From NCBI RefSeq assembly GCF_003933245.1, contig NZ_QUSX01000001.1:1984001-2048000 (forward strand): 64,000 nt of DNA. Direction: 5' to 3'. The notes beneath the pieces were generated by a model. That model was not told the DNA's origin, searched no databases, and saw only the letters and a program-made list of their open reading frames with translations. The stretch comes from Maribacter algicola (lineage in GTDB: Bacteria > Bacteroidota > Bacteroidia > Flavobacteriales > Flavobacteriaceae). How positions within the stretch are numbered: the first letter of the stretch is position 1; each line of letters starts with the position of its first letter. This document shows positions 18,307 through 25,368 of this stretch, piece after piece. Position numbers and translations under genes: made by a program.

Positions 18307-19137
18307 TTAGATTTTAATGGTGAGAACAGGTAGATTGGCATGGTTGGCAACATCCTCACCTATACTTCTACCACCTAATAAAAAGTGTAAAAAAGGCTTT
18401 CTGCCGTGAGTAGGTATGGCAAGTAGATCAAAATTGCCTTTTTTGGAATAATTCAATAAACCTTGCTCAACTGTGTAGTCATCATATATTACCACATCTT
18501 GTGATACATTATTGGATTTAAAAAAGAATTTTGCGATTTTTTCTTCGATTTCATTGGTGCTTTTAAAACCAATATATGGCGTGTTGATATAAATGAGTTT
18601 TAATTTTGCGGAAAAACCATTTGTAAAAGCCTGAATATTCTTAAATGCCAATATAACATCTTCAGAAAAGTCACAAGCAAAAAGCACTTTTTCGATCTTA
18701 AAATCCGGGTTTTTCATCTTTACTACGAGCACCGGCACATTTGAAGTACGCACTACCTTCTCAGTATTTGACCCAACCAATACTTCACTTATTCCACTAG
18801 TGCCGTGTGACCCCATGACTATTAAATCAATCTTTTGTTCTTGGGCCAACGCGTTGAACTCATTAAAAATCTTATAGTTTTGAACAATTTCCCTTATTCT
18901 AACATTTTTCAAATACGGTTTGTCCAAAAAAGGCATGAAACGCTTTTTAGCAAGTTCCATATAATATCTGGCCTCTTCGTATTCCTGTATTTCATTTTTA
19001 GACAACACGGCCTCTGAAAGCCCCAGCATATGCAGCACTACAATTTCTGCCTGTTGCCTTTTTGCAATTTGCGCTGCAATCTCCAAGGCATAAGAGGAGG
19101 TCTCGGAAAAATCTACGGGCACCAAAATTCTTTTCAT
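18307..19137 (-). CDS. Universal stress protein, two Usp domains (divergent paralogue)
   Basis: The protein has 276 residues. The first domain has the ATP loop GSHGTSGISEVLVGS. The second keeps a loop-like stretch (PTHGRKPFLHFLLGGRS) absent from the other three paralogues, so both halves may bind nucleotide. It starts 5 bases after the stop of the ribosome hibernation factor gene, so it is co-transcribed with it from the dyad at 19509-19522. It is more distant from the three stress proteins at 12-15 kb than they are from each other. Confidence 0.92.
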   Translation of the reverse strand: MKRILVPVDFSETSSYALEIAAQIAKRQQAEIVVLHMLGLSEAVLSKNEIQEYEEARYYMELAKKRFMPFLDKPYLKNVRIREIVQNYKIFNEFNALAQEQKIDLIVMGSHGTSGISEVLVGSNTEKVVRTSNVPVLVVKMKNPDFKIEKVLFACDFSEDVILAFKNIQAFTNGFSAKLKLIYINTPYIGFKSTNEIEEKIAKFFFKSNNVSQDVVIYDDYTVEQGLLNYSKKGNFDLLAIPTHGRKPFLHFLLGGRSIGEDVANHANLPVLTIKI

Positions 19138-19142
19138 ACTAA

Positions 19143-19454
19143 CTAAATGGCTTTTTTATGTTTATTGAATTTTTCCTTGCGTTTTCTTAACTGACGCTCT
19201 AAATCACCAATAGTTTCTGCTGCGGATTTTTCAAAATTGTTTTCAATGGTTTTTGCAAAAATTTGTGGACCAGGAACGCTCAACTGTATTTCGCAAATTT
19301 TATCGCTACCATCTGTTCCTTGACCTAACTTGAAATAAACATCCCCGCGGATTATGAATTGATATTTATGCGCTAGTTTATGAAGGTTTCTGGTTACTAT
19401 AGCACTTAAGGACTCACTTCCCGGCATGTCCACATATTGAATATTTACGGTCAT
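19143..19454 (-). CDS. Ribosome hibernation promoting factor, short HPF/RaiA family
   Basis: The protein has 103 residues from ATG 19454 (MTVNIQYVDM). Earlier in-frame Met codons at 19475 and 19481 fall on or before the predicted transcript start near 19474, so they are rejected. The fold is the S30AE domain (beta-alpha-beta3-alpha) with the basic C-terminal helix LERQLRKRKEKFNKHKK, which contacts 16S rRNA. It blocks the A and P sites and stores ribosomes as inactive dimers or monomers in non-growing cells. It heads an operon with a universal stress protein. Confidence 0.85.
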   Translation of the reverse strand: MTVNIQYVDMPGSESLSAIVTRNLHKLAHKYQFIIRGDVYFKLGQGTDGSDKICEIQLSVPGPQIFAKTIENNFEKSAAETIGDLERQLRKRKEKFNKHKKAI

Positions 19455-19508
19455 AACAAGCATATTTTGATTCATAAACAAAAGTATAGTGGCCTCCTAC
19501 TTGGTAAA

Positions 19509-19522
19509 ATGATTTAAATCAT
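19509..19522. promoter_or_regulatory. Regulon dyad, site 4 (hibernation factor and DUF2267, divergent)
   Basis: ATGATTTAAATCAT, a perfect palindrome. Minus strand: TACTTTTG (19479-19486), perfect -7 box, 33 bp from the centre. Plus strand: AAATTTTG (19545-19552), 7 of 8, also 33 bp. One operator can serve both genes. Confidence 0.8.
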
Positions 19523-19576
19523 TTCAGGGTCGTTCACTAATTATAAATTTTGTGTTTCATTTTAAAATATACTCTC

Positions 19577-20029
19577 ATGGCTCTTAATTTTAACCAATAC
19601 GCTACAGAAGGCACTACCTTTCTAGAGGATTATGCCAAGGAGATGAATATGCCCAATGACCTTGAAAAAGCGGGGCGTATTTTCGCTTCCATCATGCATG
19701 CGCTCAGAGATATTATTCCGGCTGAAGAATCTTTACAGTTTATTGCACAACTGCCTATGTTCTTGAAGGCGGTCTATGTAAACGGATGGTCCTTGAAAAA
19801 GAAAAAGCCTAAAATTAAAAACATGGCCGATTTTTTGGATTTGGTTCGCGCTCATGATGGGCCCACCCAGTACAATGACTTTGAATATAGCGATGATACT
19901 GCCGAAAGATATGTTGATACCACCTTTATTTACATAAGAAAATATGTATCGTTGGGTGAATTGGAAGATATACGTGGCAGCTTGCCAAAGGAATTAAAAA
20001 GCATGATTTATTCGAATATAATGTTTTAA
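19577..20029 (+). CDS. DUF2267 family protein
   Basis: The protein has 150 residues from ATG 19577 (MALNFNQYATEG). A Met at 19550 lies inside the predicted -7 box and is rejected. Features of the family are ATEGTTFLEDYAKEMN, a helical pair, RIFASIMHALRDIIPAEESLQFIAQLPMFLK in the centre and a second helical repeat ending LPKELKSMI. DUF2267 proteins are small, soluble and stress-linked, often beside Hsp20 or universal stress genes; no biochemical role is known. Confidence 0.8.
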   Translation: MALNFNQYATEGTTFLEDYAKEMNMPNDLEKAGRIFASIMHALRDIIPAEESLQFIAQLPMFLKAVYVNGWSLKKKKPKIKNMADFLDLVRAHDGPTQYNDFEYSDDTAERYVDTTFIYIRKYVSLGELEDIRGSLPKELKSMIYSNIMF

Positions 20030-20059
20030 GCAGCAAAGAAGTTTTCACCTTAATGCATA

Positions 20060-20073
20060 ATGACTTTGGTCAT
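20060..20073 (+). promoter_or_regulatory. Regulon dyad, site 5 (WG-repeat operon)
   Basis: ATGACTTTGGTCAT. The plus-strand -7 box TAATTTTA (20096-20103) is centred 33 bp away. Start codon at 20126. The five following plus-strand genes are closely spaced, so the site may control them all. Confidence 0.75.
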
Positions 20074-20125
20074 TTCAAGGTGCTTATAACGGTATTAATT
20101 TTAAACGAATGTTAAAATATAAATT

Positions 20126-20764
20126 ATGATAACGAAACTATTATTATTGACTTTTTTGATGATGTTTCCTTTAGCATTGCCATCGCAAGAGCTAAAGGGT
20201 ATTGATGAAATAGCCCCTTTTAGTGAGGGGTTGGCAGCAGTTAGGCAAGGTGAAAAGTGGGGGTTCATTGATGAGAACGGAACTTTGGTAATTGACTTTA
20301 GAAATGATGTTTATTGGAACGATGATGCTGATACCTCCAAGTCCGATATTTCAGGAGTGCGTTATCCCATGTTTCGAGAGGGTAGATGTGTAATTACAAA
20401 GAATGTGGAGGATGGTATTCCCGTTTATGGATTTATGGACACAAAAGGAAACACAATCATAGAACCCCAGTTTTTGAACGTTTTCCCTTTTAAGAATGGC
20501 TACACCACTGGGGTCCTATTCGATAAGACATTGAAAGGTAAAAACGAGTTCAAACTTGATATTTACGAGTTTAAGTTTTTTGATGTGTTGCTGGATGCCT
20601 CTGGAGAAATAGACGAATATTTTGAACGTCGGCATAATATCCTTATGACCAAAAAACGATATCAAGTACCTACAATTGGAGCAAAATATTTAGCGGAAAA
20701 TCTTGTTGCTATCCATAATAAAGATCAAGGATGGGAAATACGAAAACTAGGATTAAAAAATTAA
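20126..20764 (+). CDS. Exported WG-repeat protein
   Basis: The protein has 212 residues with a signal peptide (hydrophobic residues 4-19, cut near LPSQE). It has WG (KWG) repeats: IAPFSEGLAAVRQGEKWGFIDENGTLVI and later YGFMDTKGNTIIEPQF, where each unit gives a beta-hairpin with Trp-Gly or Tyr-Gly turns. Such repeats bind partners in the periplasm or at the cell surface; no enzyme role is known. It is the first gene behind dyad site 5. Confidence 0.8.
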   Translation: MITKLLLLTFLMMFPLALPSQELKGIDEIAPFSEGLAAVRQGEKWGFIDENGTLVIDFRNDVYWNDDADTSKSDISGVRYPMFREGRCVITKNVEDGIPVYGFMDTKGNTIIEPQFLNVFPFKNGYTTGVLFDKTLKGKNEFKLDIYEFKFFDVLLDASGEIDEYFERRHNILMTKKRYQVPTIGAKYLAENLVAIHNKDQGWEIRKLGLKN

Positions 20765-20815
20765 AAAAGGGATTCCATCTAAGAGTTAAATCAGATTTCT
20801 AAAGAAAAATAGTTT

Positions 20816-21577
20816 ATGGGACGATTACAGGATAAAGTAGCCATTATTACGGGTGGAGCAGGAGGAATAGGAAAAGCAACTGCAAAATTGTTTTTGGACC
20901 AAGGTGCCATGGTGGTCATTGCTGATATTAGCAAAGAAGCCTTGGAGAAGGCTAGTTTAGAAATAGATCAGGAGAACTTGTCGTATTGTGTCGTTGATGT
21001 TTCCAAACCCAAGGAAAACCAAAAGTTGGTGGCATATACTTTGGAAGTCCATAATAAGATAGATATCTTTTTTGCAAATGCTGGTATAGAAGGAACTTCA
21101 AAGCCTATAGTGGAATATCCTGATGATATTTTTGACAATGTTATTGACGTAAACTTAAAAGGGGTTTGGTATGGTTGCAAATATGTTGTTCCTAAAATGA
21201 CGGTTGGAGGAAGTGTGATGATTACTTCCTCAGTAGCCGGGCTAAAGGGTTTTGCGGGATTGGGAGCCTATGTAGCCACTAAACATGCTATTATTGGCAT
21301 AATGAGAGTTGCAGCTCTTGAGTTTACTTCTAATAAAATAAGAGTAAATACCATTCATCCGGGACCGGTAAACAATGAAATGATGAGGAGGATAGAAAAA
21401 GACATTTCACCAGAAAACCCTGGGGAGGTTCTTAAAGGTTTTGAAGCTACGATTCCTTTTGGTCGATATGTGGATTCAAATGAAATAGCACAAATGGCCC
21501 TTTTCTTAGCCTCAGAGGATAGTAAAATGATTACAGGTTGTATGCACATAGTCGATGGAGGAATGTTGACCAACTAA
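20816..21577 (+). CDS. Short-chain dehydrogenase/reductase (SDR)
   Basis: The protein has 253 residues, usual for classical SDRs. It shows the nucleotide loop TGGAGGIGKAT (residues 11-21), an acidic residue at the end of strand 2 (VVIADIS) indicating NAD(H), the NAG motif, the catalytic Ser in ITSSVAG and YVATK. The final MITGCMHIVDGGM is the SDR C-terminal signature. The oxidised substrate is unknown. It lies 51 bases after the WG-repeat gene and 24 before a small membrane protein gene, hence probably within the site 5 operon. Confidence 0.9.
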   Translation: MGRLQDKVAIITGGAGGIGKATAKLFLDQGAMVVIADISKEALEKASLEIDQENLSYCVVDVSKPKENQKLVAYTLEVHNKIDIFFANAGIEGTSKPIVEYPDDIFDNVIDVNLKGVWYGCKYVVPKMTVGGSVMITSSVAGLKGFAGLGAYVATKHAIIGIMRVAALEFTSNKIRVNTIHPGPVNNEMMRRIEKDISPENPGEVLKGFEATIPFGRYVDSNEIAQMALFLASEDSKMITGCMHIVDGGMLTN

Positions 21578-21601
21578 AACTTAGTATATATACAATGTAT
21601 C

Positions 21602-21775
21602 ATGAAAAACAAGAATGATAAAAGTACTTGGGCAATAGGTGGAATGACCATGGTGGGAGTGGGTGTAGGAATTGCTTTTTTGCAAAGCTCGCCACTTATT
21701 ATGATTGCATGTATTCTATCTGGCATAGGTTTGGGACTTGTTATAACAGCAATTATTTCTACCAAAAAAGATTAA
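21602..21775 (+). CDS. Small two-helix membrane protein (57 residues)
   Basis: ATG 21602 to TAA 21775. The translation has a charged N-terminus (MKNKNDKST) and then two hydrophobic helices rich in Gly (IGGMTMVGVGVGIAF and LIMIACILSGIGLGLVITAII), ending STKKD. No family recognised. It is supported by its fit between the SDR gene (24 bases) and the FMN-lipoprotein gene (34 bases) and by a typical membrane composition. It may be an inner-membrane partner of the flavoprotein that follows. Confidence 0.6.
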   Translation: MKNKNDKSTWAIGGMTMVGVGVGIAFLQSSPLIMIACILSGIGLGLVITAIISTKKD

Positions 21776-21809
21776 TGGTTTACCATTTTCATCGACTAAA
21801 AACTTAATT

Positions 21810-22487
21810 ATGAGGGCATTTTGGATTATTGGTTCGCTTATTATTTTATTTATTAGCTGTAAGGAAGAACCTAAGGTAAATATGCCTGATAGCGAAAATA
21901 CTATACAAGATTTGCCGAAAAAGGAGGGCTTATCAGCAGTTCAAAAGGAAATAGTAAGTTTTGCCGATTCTACTTTTTCTTATAATAGTGATATGAACAC
22001 ATTAATTGCATATAAAAAAATTGATGAGAAGGGAACTATAACGGATATTGACATGAACGAAGGTATTAGATTGTATAAGGAGTTAATAAAATCCAATACC
22101 GTAGATGCTGTGCCAATATTTGAAGTGAAAAATACTGATACCGCTATTTTAACTATACGGGGAAAAGGATTTGGAGGGGCTATTTGGGCAAAGGTGTTGG
22201 TTAATATAAAGACTTTGGAAATCAAAAAGATTGAATTTGACCATAAGTCAGAAACATATGGTTATGGATCGGCCATGGAACAAAGAGCTTTCGAAAATCA
22301 GTTTGTAGGAACAAAAATAGACTTAGATAAGAATTCCTTTACCCTTCAACAAAATATGGAGAAAAGGATGGATGATGGTGTATATGTCGATGGTATCTCT
22401 GGGGCTACCATGACTAGTGCGGCCGCTATTGAAATGGTTAATTTAGGGCTTCAAAAGTATAAGGGATATTTAGTCCATAATAGATGA
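21810..22487 (+). CDS. FMN-binding domain lipoprotein (NqrC/RnfG-like)
   Basis: The protein has 225 residues. A lipoprotein signal ends at Cys17 (LFISCKEE). The C-terminal half is an FMN-bind domain: GKGFGGAIWAKVLV, then ETYGYGSAM, then FENQFVG and the flavinylation motif DGISGATMTS, whose Thr200 would carry FMN through a phosphoester bond made by ApbE. The family transfers electrons outside the inner membrane. NqrC and RnfG have a membrane helix; here a lipid anchor replaces it. No ApbE gene is in the window. It overlaps the DinB gene by 4 bases. Confidence 0.82.
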   Translation: MRAFWIIGSLIILFISCKEEPKVNMPDSENTIQDLPKKEGLSAVQKEIVSFADSTFSYNSDMNTLIAYKKIDEKGTITDIDMNEGIRLYKELIKSNTVDAVPIFEVKNTDTAILTIRGKGFGGAIWAKVLVNIKTLEIKKIEFDHKSETYGYGSAMEQRAFENQFVGTKIDLDKNSFTLQQNMEKRMDDGVYVDGISGATMTSAAAIEMVNLGLQKYKGYLVHNR

Positions 22488-22939
22488 AATCAAAAACACA
22501 ATTATTCCTGGAACTTTGGATAGAAGCAAGAACACGTTTTACCAATCAACTTGAAAGACTCAAAGAGGAAGATTTGAAGAAGAAGCTGCCACCTTCTGTA
22601 AATAGTGTCGGTTTTCTTATTAGGCATATTGGTGACGTAGAACTACTCTTTGCAAAGAACGTTTTTGGTGCATCTGGAGTTAAGGTAATAGCTAAAACGG
22701 TAATAGCTTCAACCGATACGGGTGAATGGACCAATCTTTCTGAACTTAATGACTATGTTTATTATTCATTTAATACCCTAAAAGCTATTGTGGAACGGCA
22801 AGAGGAAATGGATTGGGAAACCCTGGTGACCACTGAAGAATTCGGGACAAAGACAAAAGCGGAGGCTTTTGGGCGAATTGTATCCCATACTAACCATCAT
22901 GCCGGTCAGATGGCAATCTTAATTAAATACGGCAGCTGA
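22484..22939 (+). CDS. DinB-like four-helix metalloprotein
   Basis: The protein has 151 residues. The DinB/YfiT fold is indicated by three His positions that usually bind a divalent metal: RHIGDVE, then HTNHHAGQ near the C-terminus. The C-terminal stretch SHTNHHAGQMAILIKY is typical. Members include thiol transferases using bacillithiol or mycothiol, and damage-inducible proteins of unknown role. It overlaps the FMN lipoprotein gene by 4 bases, so it is translationally coupled and the last gene of the site 5 operon. Confidence 0.8.
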   Translation: MKSKTQLFLELWIEARTRFTNQLERLKEEDLKKKLPPSVNSVGFLIRHIGDVELLFAKNVFGASGVKVIAKTVIASTDTGEWTNLSELNDYVYYSFNTLKAIVERQEEMDWETLVTTEEFGTKTKAEAFGRIVSHTNHHAGQMAILIKYGS

Positions 22940-23258
22940 TTTTAGCAAGACGAAGCACACAAAGTTGTTCTATCATAGTCCTTTCTTCTATTATTTCATA
23001 AAGTTTAAATAGAAATAAAGAAGAGGCATTTAATGATGGGTATAGTGCTATTTTATTTGAATCCAAGCTTTTCAATTTTCATAGTCTAACAAAAGAGGGT
23101 GAACTATAAGATTATTTCAACATTCATGGAAAAACAATTTTTAGCTCGAGAACTAAATGTAAACTATATAATTCTATAATGGCTTGAGGAGTTTAGAGCG
23201 CTACATGTGTGGTTTCCTATAGTGTCCTACTTGACTTATGGGCGTTTTCTAAATTACT
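22940..23258. other. Intergenic, no gene seen
   Basis: 319 A+T-rich bases between the DinB gene and the zinc-ribbon gene (convergent). No stable frame, no clear terminator and no dyad were found. Confidence 0.4.
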
Positions 23259-23429
23259 TTAAATTTTTTGTTCCAAGCTAATACCATGGTCAATGAATAT
23301 TCCTTTAATAAAACAGAAATGGCAATAATCTGTATTTATAGTGTCGTCTTCGTTGGTACCAAAATCAGACAAGTGGTACATGGGCATACCACAACTTTGG
23401 CATAAATTATTTTCTACTGAGGTTTTCAT
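23259..23429 (-). CDS. Small zinc-ribbon protein (56 residues)
   Basis: ATG 23429 to TAA 23259. The protein shows two Cys pairs, C10-x2-C13 (LCQSCGMPM) and C36-x2-C39 (DYCHFCF). Between them lies the GTNEDDTINTDYC stretch typical of the putative zinc-ribbon family that opens CQSCGMP. It probably binds one zinc and may contact RNA or protein. The gene has its own regulon dyad (23486-23499), so it is a regulated, stand-alone unit. Confidence 0.85.
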   Translation of the reverse strand: MKTSVENNLCQSCGMPMYHLSDFGTNEDDTINTDYCHFCFIKGIFIDHGISLEQKI

Positions 23430-23485
23430 CTTTATTTATCCTACTAGTTTAACTAGTAAGTTAATTATCAATAAAATATATTAAA

Positions 23486-23499
23486 ATGATCTTGGTCAG
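23486..23499 (-). promoter_or_regulatory. Regulon dyad, site 6 (zinc-ribbon gene)
   Basis: ATGATCTTGGTCAG, one mismatch. At 33 bp on the minus strand the -7 region is TAACTTAC (23456-23463), 6 of 8 matches. It lies 56 bases before ATG 23429. Confidence 0.65.
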
Positions 23500-23595
23500 T
23501 ATGTTGATATACCTTTAAATAAACGAAGAATTCATCAGCTATATTCGTCTACGTTAATGGTGTGTTAGGTTTAAGGTGTTTGATTGGCCTTGAAC

Positions 23596-23994
23596 TTATT
23601 CATTTGCTAGGTTTTGAATTACCTGTTCAAGTTTTGCACGTACCTTTTTCGCTATCGAAACAAGTGCATCGTTTTTTATAGCTTGCATGGAAGCAGCTGG
23701 ATCTACGGCTGCTATTTCTATGTTTCCTTGCCCTTTCTCTTGAACGATGACATTACAAGGTAGCATGGTGCCGATTTTATTTTCTACCTGGAGCGCCTGA
23801 TAGGCCATAGATGGATTGCAGGCCCCAAGAATTTTATATTTTAGGATATCAACATCCAGTTTTTGCTTTAGTGTATTTTTCATATCTATTTCGGTCAAAA
23901 CTCCAAAACCTTCTTTTTTTAATGCCTCTTTTGTTTTTAAGATTGCTTCCTCAAACGTCAAGTTAATTAGTTCGGTAGAAAAATAGTAGTTCAT
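23596..23994 (-). CDS. DUF302 family protein
   Basis: The protein has 132 residues. It matches DUF302 by TFEEAILKTKEALKKEGFGVLTEIDMKNTL, then KYKILGACNPSMAYQALQ and GTMLPCNVIVQEKG. The conserved Cys of GACNP and LPCNV are both present. The family is soluble, possibly thiol- or redox-related, and common in stress islands; no reaction is known. A perfect dyad lies at 24101-24114, which predicts a leader of about 70 bases. Confidence 0.85.
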   Translation of the reverse strand: MNYYFSTELINLTFEEAILKTKEALKKEGFGVLTEIDMKNTLKQKLDVDILKYKILGACNPSMAYQALQVENKIGTMLPCNVIVQEKGQGNIEIAAVDPAASMQAIKNDALVSIAKKVRAKLEQVIQNLANE

Positions 23995-24100
23995 TGGTAT
24001 AATATTTTTATTCAGATAATTTGTTTTAGCTATATTGTCCGGTAATCATATTTAATTGTGGTTGCTCATGCCAAGTTATTGATTGTATGTTTTTTGGCTA

Positions 24101-24114
24101 ATGATTTAAATCAT
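24101..24114 (-). promoter_or_regulatory. Regulon dyad, site 7 (DUF302 gene)
   Basis: ATGATTTAAATCAT, perfect palindrome, identical to site 4. At 33 bp on the minus strand is TAACTTGG (24071-24078), 7 of 8. It is 106 bases before the start codon, longer than usual. Confidence 0.7.
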
Positions 24115-24155
24115 GCCTGAATTTCAAATTTTTATTGGATGAGGTTATGAGTCGC

Positions 24156-25367
24156 TTAAAATGTGTTGCGATACCAAGTTGAATTTCTATACTCCTTGTT
24201 TTTGGAGATCGCCTCCCTGTTTTTTACTATTAGGAAATTTTTATCGACCTGTCTACTTCTATATCCCAATAAATGAAAAAGTTTTTTTGCCAAGAATTTC
24301 GCTATCCTTAGGTCTACCCTTAATGCATCTTTCTGGTCTGATACCCAGGAAACGCCTGGTAATAAGGTAAGCATATGATCCAGGTGCATTTTTCTAAATA
24401 ATGAGGAAACGGAAAGAAAGATGGGAGGTATGTGCCTGATAATAAAAAAGCCATCTTCTCCCTTTTTTTGGTATAAAGGCATGAAGATATTTCCATCAAT
24501 AGGTGTATATACTTGTTTCGAATCACTGGTAGCGATCTGTTGCCCTCTTTTTACCGGCTCAAAATTTGTAAAACCCGGTTTTGTGCAGAAATCTTCATCA
24601 TGTCCAATTTTGTGATGGTGTACAATTTCATATGCATTGTACAAATCATTGGTTGAACGGTCAAGAATTGTATAATAGGAATTAAAATCTATGTCGGTTT
24701 TAAGAATCGCACCACTATAGATTAATGTGAGGTATACAAATGCGGTATGGTTTTCTATGGAACAAAGAGCATCATGCTGTCCAGATTCAAACCCAAAGGC
24801 TACGTAGCCAAGTTGATTGATATAATTTAACAAGGTGCCATCCAGAAATTCTTCAATCCCTAAAAGTAAAGGTACCGGGTATTGTTCTGTGAACTTTCGA
24901 TTCAGTAGTGTGTCGTTAACCGTAATAAAGGGTTTTGTTGGGCTTGAGGTGGTATGCAGATCAACAAAATAGAAGGGTCCTTTATCTTCTTCTAAAATTT
25001 GAGAAATTATTTTATAAAGTTGATATTGTTCGTAGTCTTCTTCATTTCTATTGATATTGTCTTCTTTTAAAAGCCATTTGACACTTTCTTCTTTCCACAT
25101 ACGATTCAGGTCTTCCCGATGATATCGTACGCCCTGTTCAAGGGCAGAAACATTGCCGGCAATGGCATATATCTTTCCTCGAACATCTATATTCTTTGAT
25201 TTAATATCATCAAGCACCTTGACCAATGCGAAAACGCCAGATGGCTCATTACCGTGAATTCCTGCCGTGAAAATTAAAGTGGGCCCGGCTGTATCACCCT
25301 CCAACTGTCCAAGAATACGATTTATTTCAATGGATTGATCAAGTGCCTTACTATAAACCTTTACCAT
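24156..25367 (-). CDS. Aspartoacylase/succinylglutamate desuccinylase-like zinc hydrolase
   Basis: The protein has 403 residues. The zinc site of this M14-related family is visible: TAGIHGNEPSG (His38, Glu41) and VDLHTTSSPT (second His, about 139). EDLNRMW supplies the RN-like substrate region. The family removes acyl groups from N-acyl amino acids or cleaves amides. It starts one base after the stop of a GCS2-type ligase gene, and that pairing suggests that the ligase and hydrolase make and break the same gamma-glutamyl or related amide. A beta-rich C-terminal domain (VYTPIDGNIFMPLY) follows the zinc core. Confidence 0.82.
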   Translation of the reverse strand: MVKVYSKALDQSIEINRILGQLEGDTAGPTLIFTAGIHGNEPSGVFALVKVLDDIKSKNIDVRGKIYAIAGNVSALEQGVRYHREDLNRMWKEESVKWLLKEDNINRNEEDYEQYQLYKIISQILEEDKGPFYFVDLHTTSSPTKPFITVNDTLLNRKFTEQYPVPLLLGIEEFLDGTLLNYINQLGYVAFGFESGQHDALCSIENHTAFVYLTLIYSGAILKTDIDFNSYYTILDRSTNDLYNAYEIVHHHKIGHDEDFCTKPGFTNFEPVKRGQQIATSDSKQVYTPIDGNIFMPLYQKKGEDGFFIIRHIPPIFLSVSSLFRKMHLDHMLTLLPGVSWVSDQKDALRVDLRIAKFLAKKLFHLLGYRSRQVDKNFLIVKNREAISKNKEYRNSTWYRNTF

Positions 25368-25368
25368 T

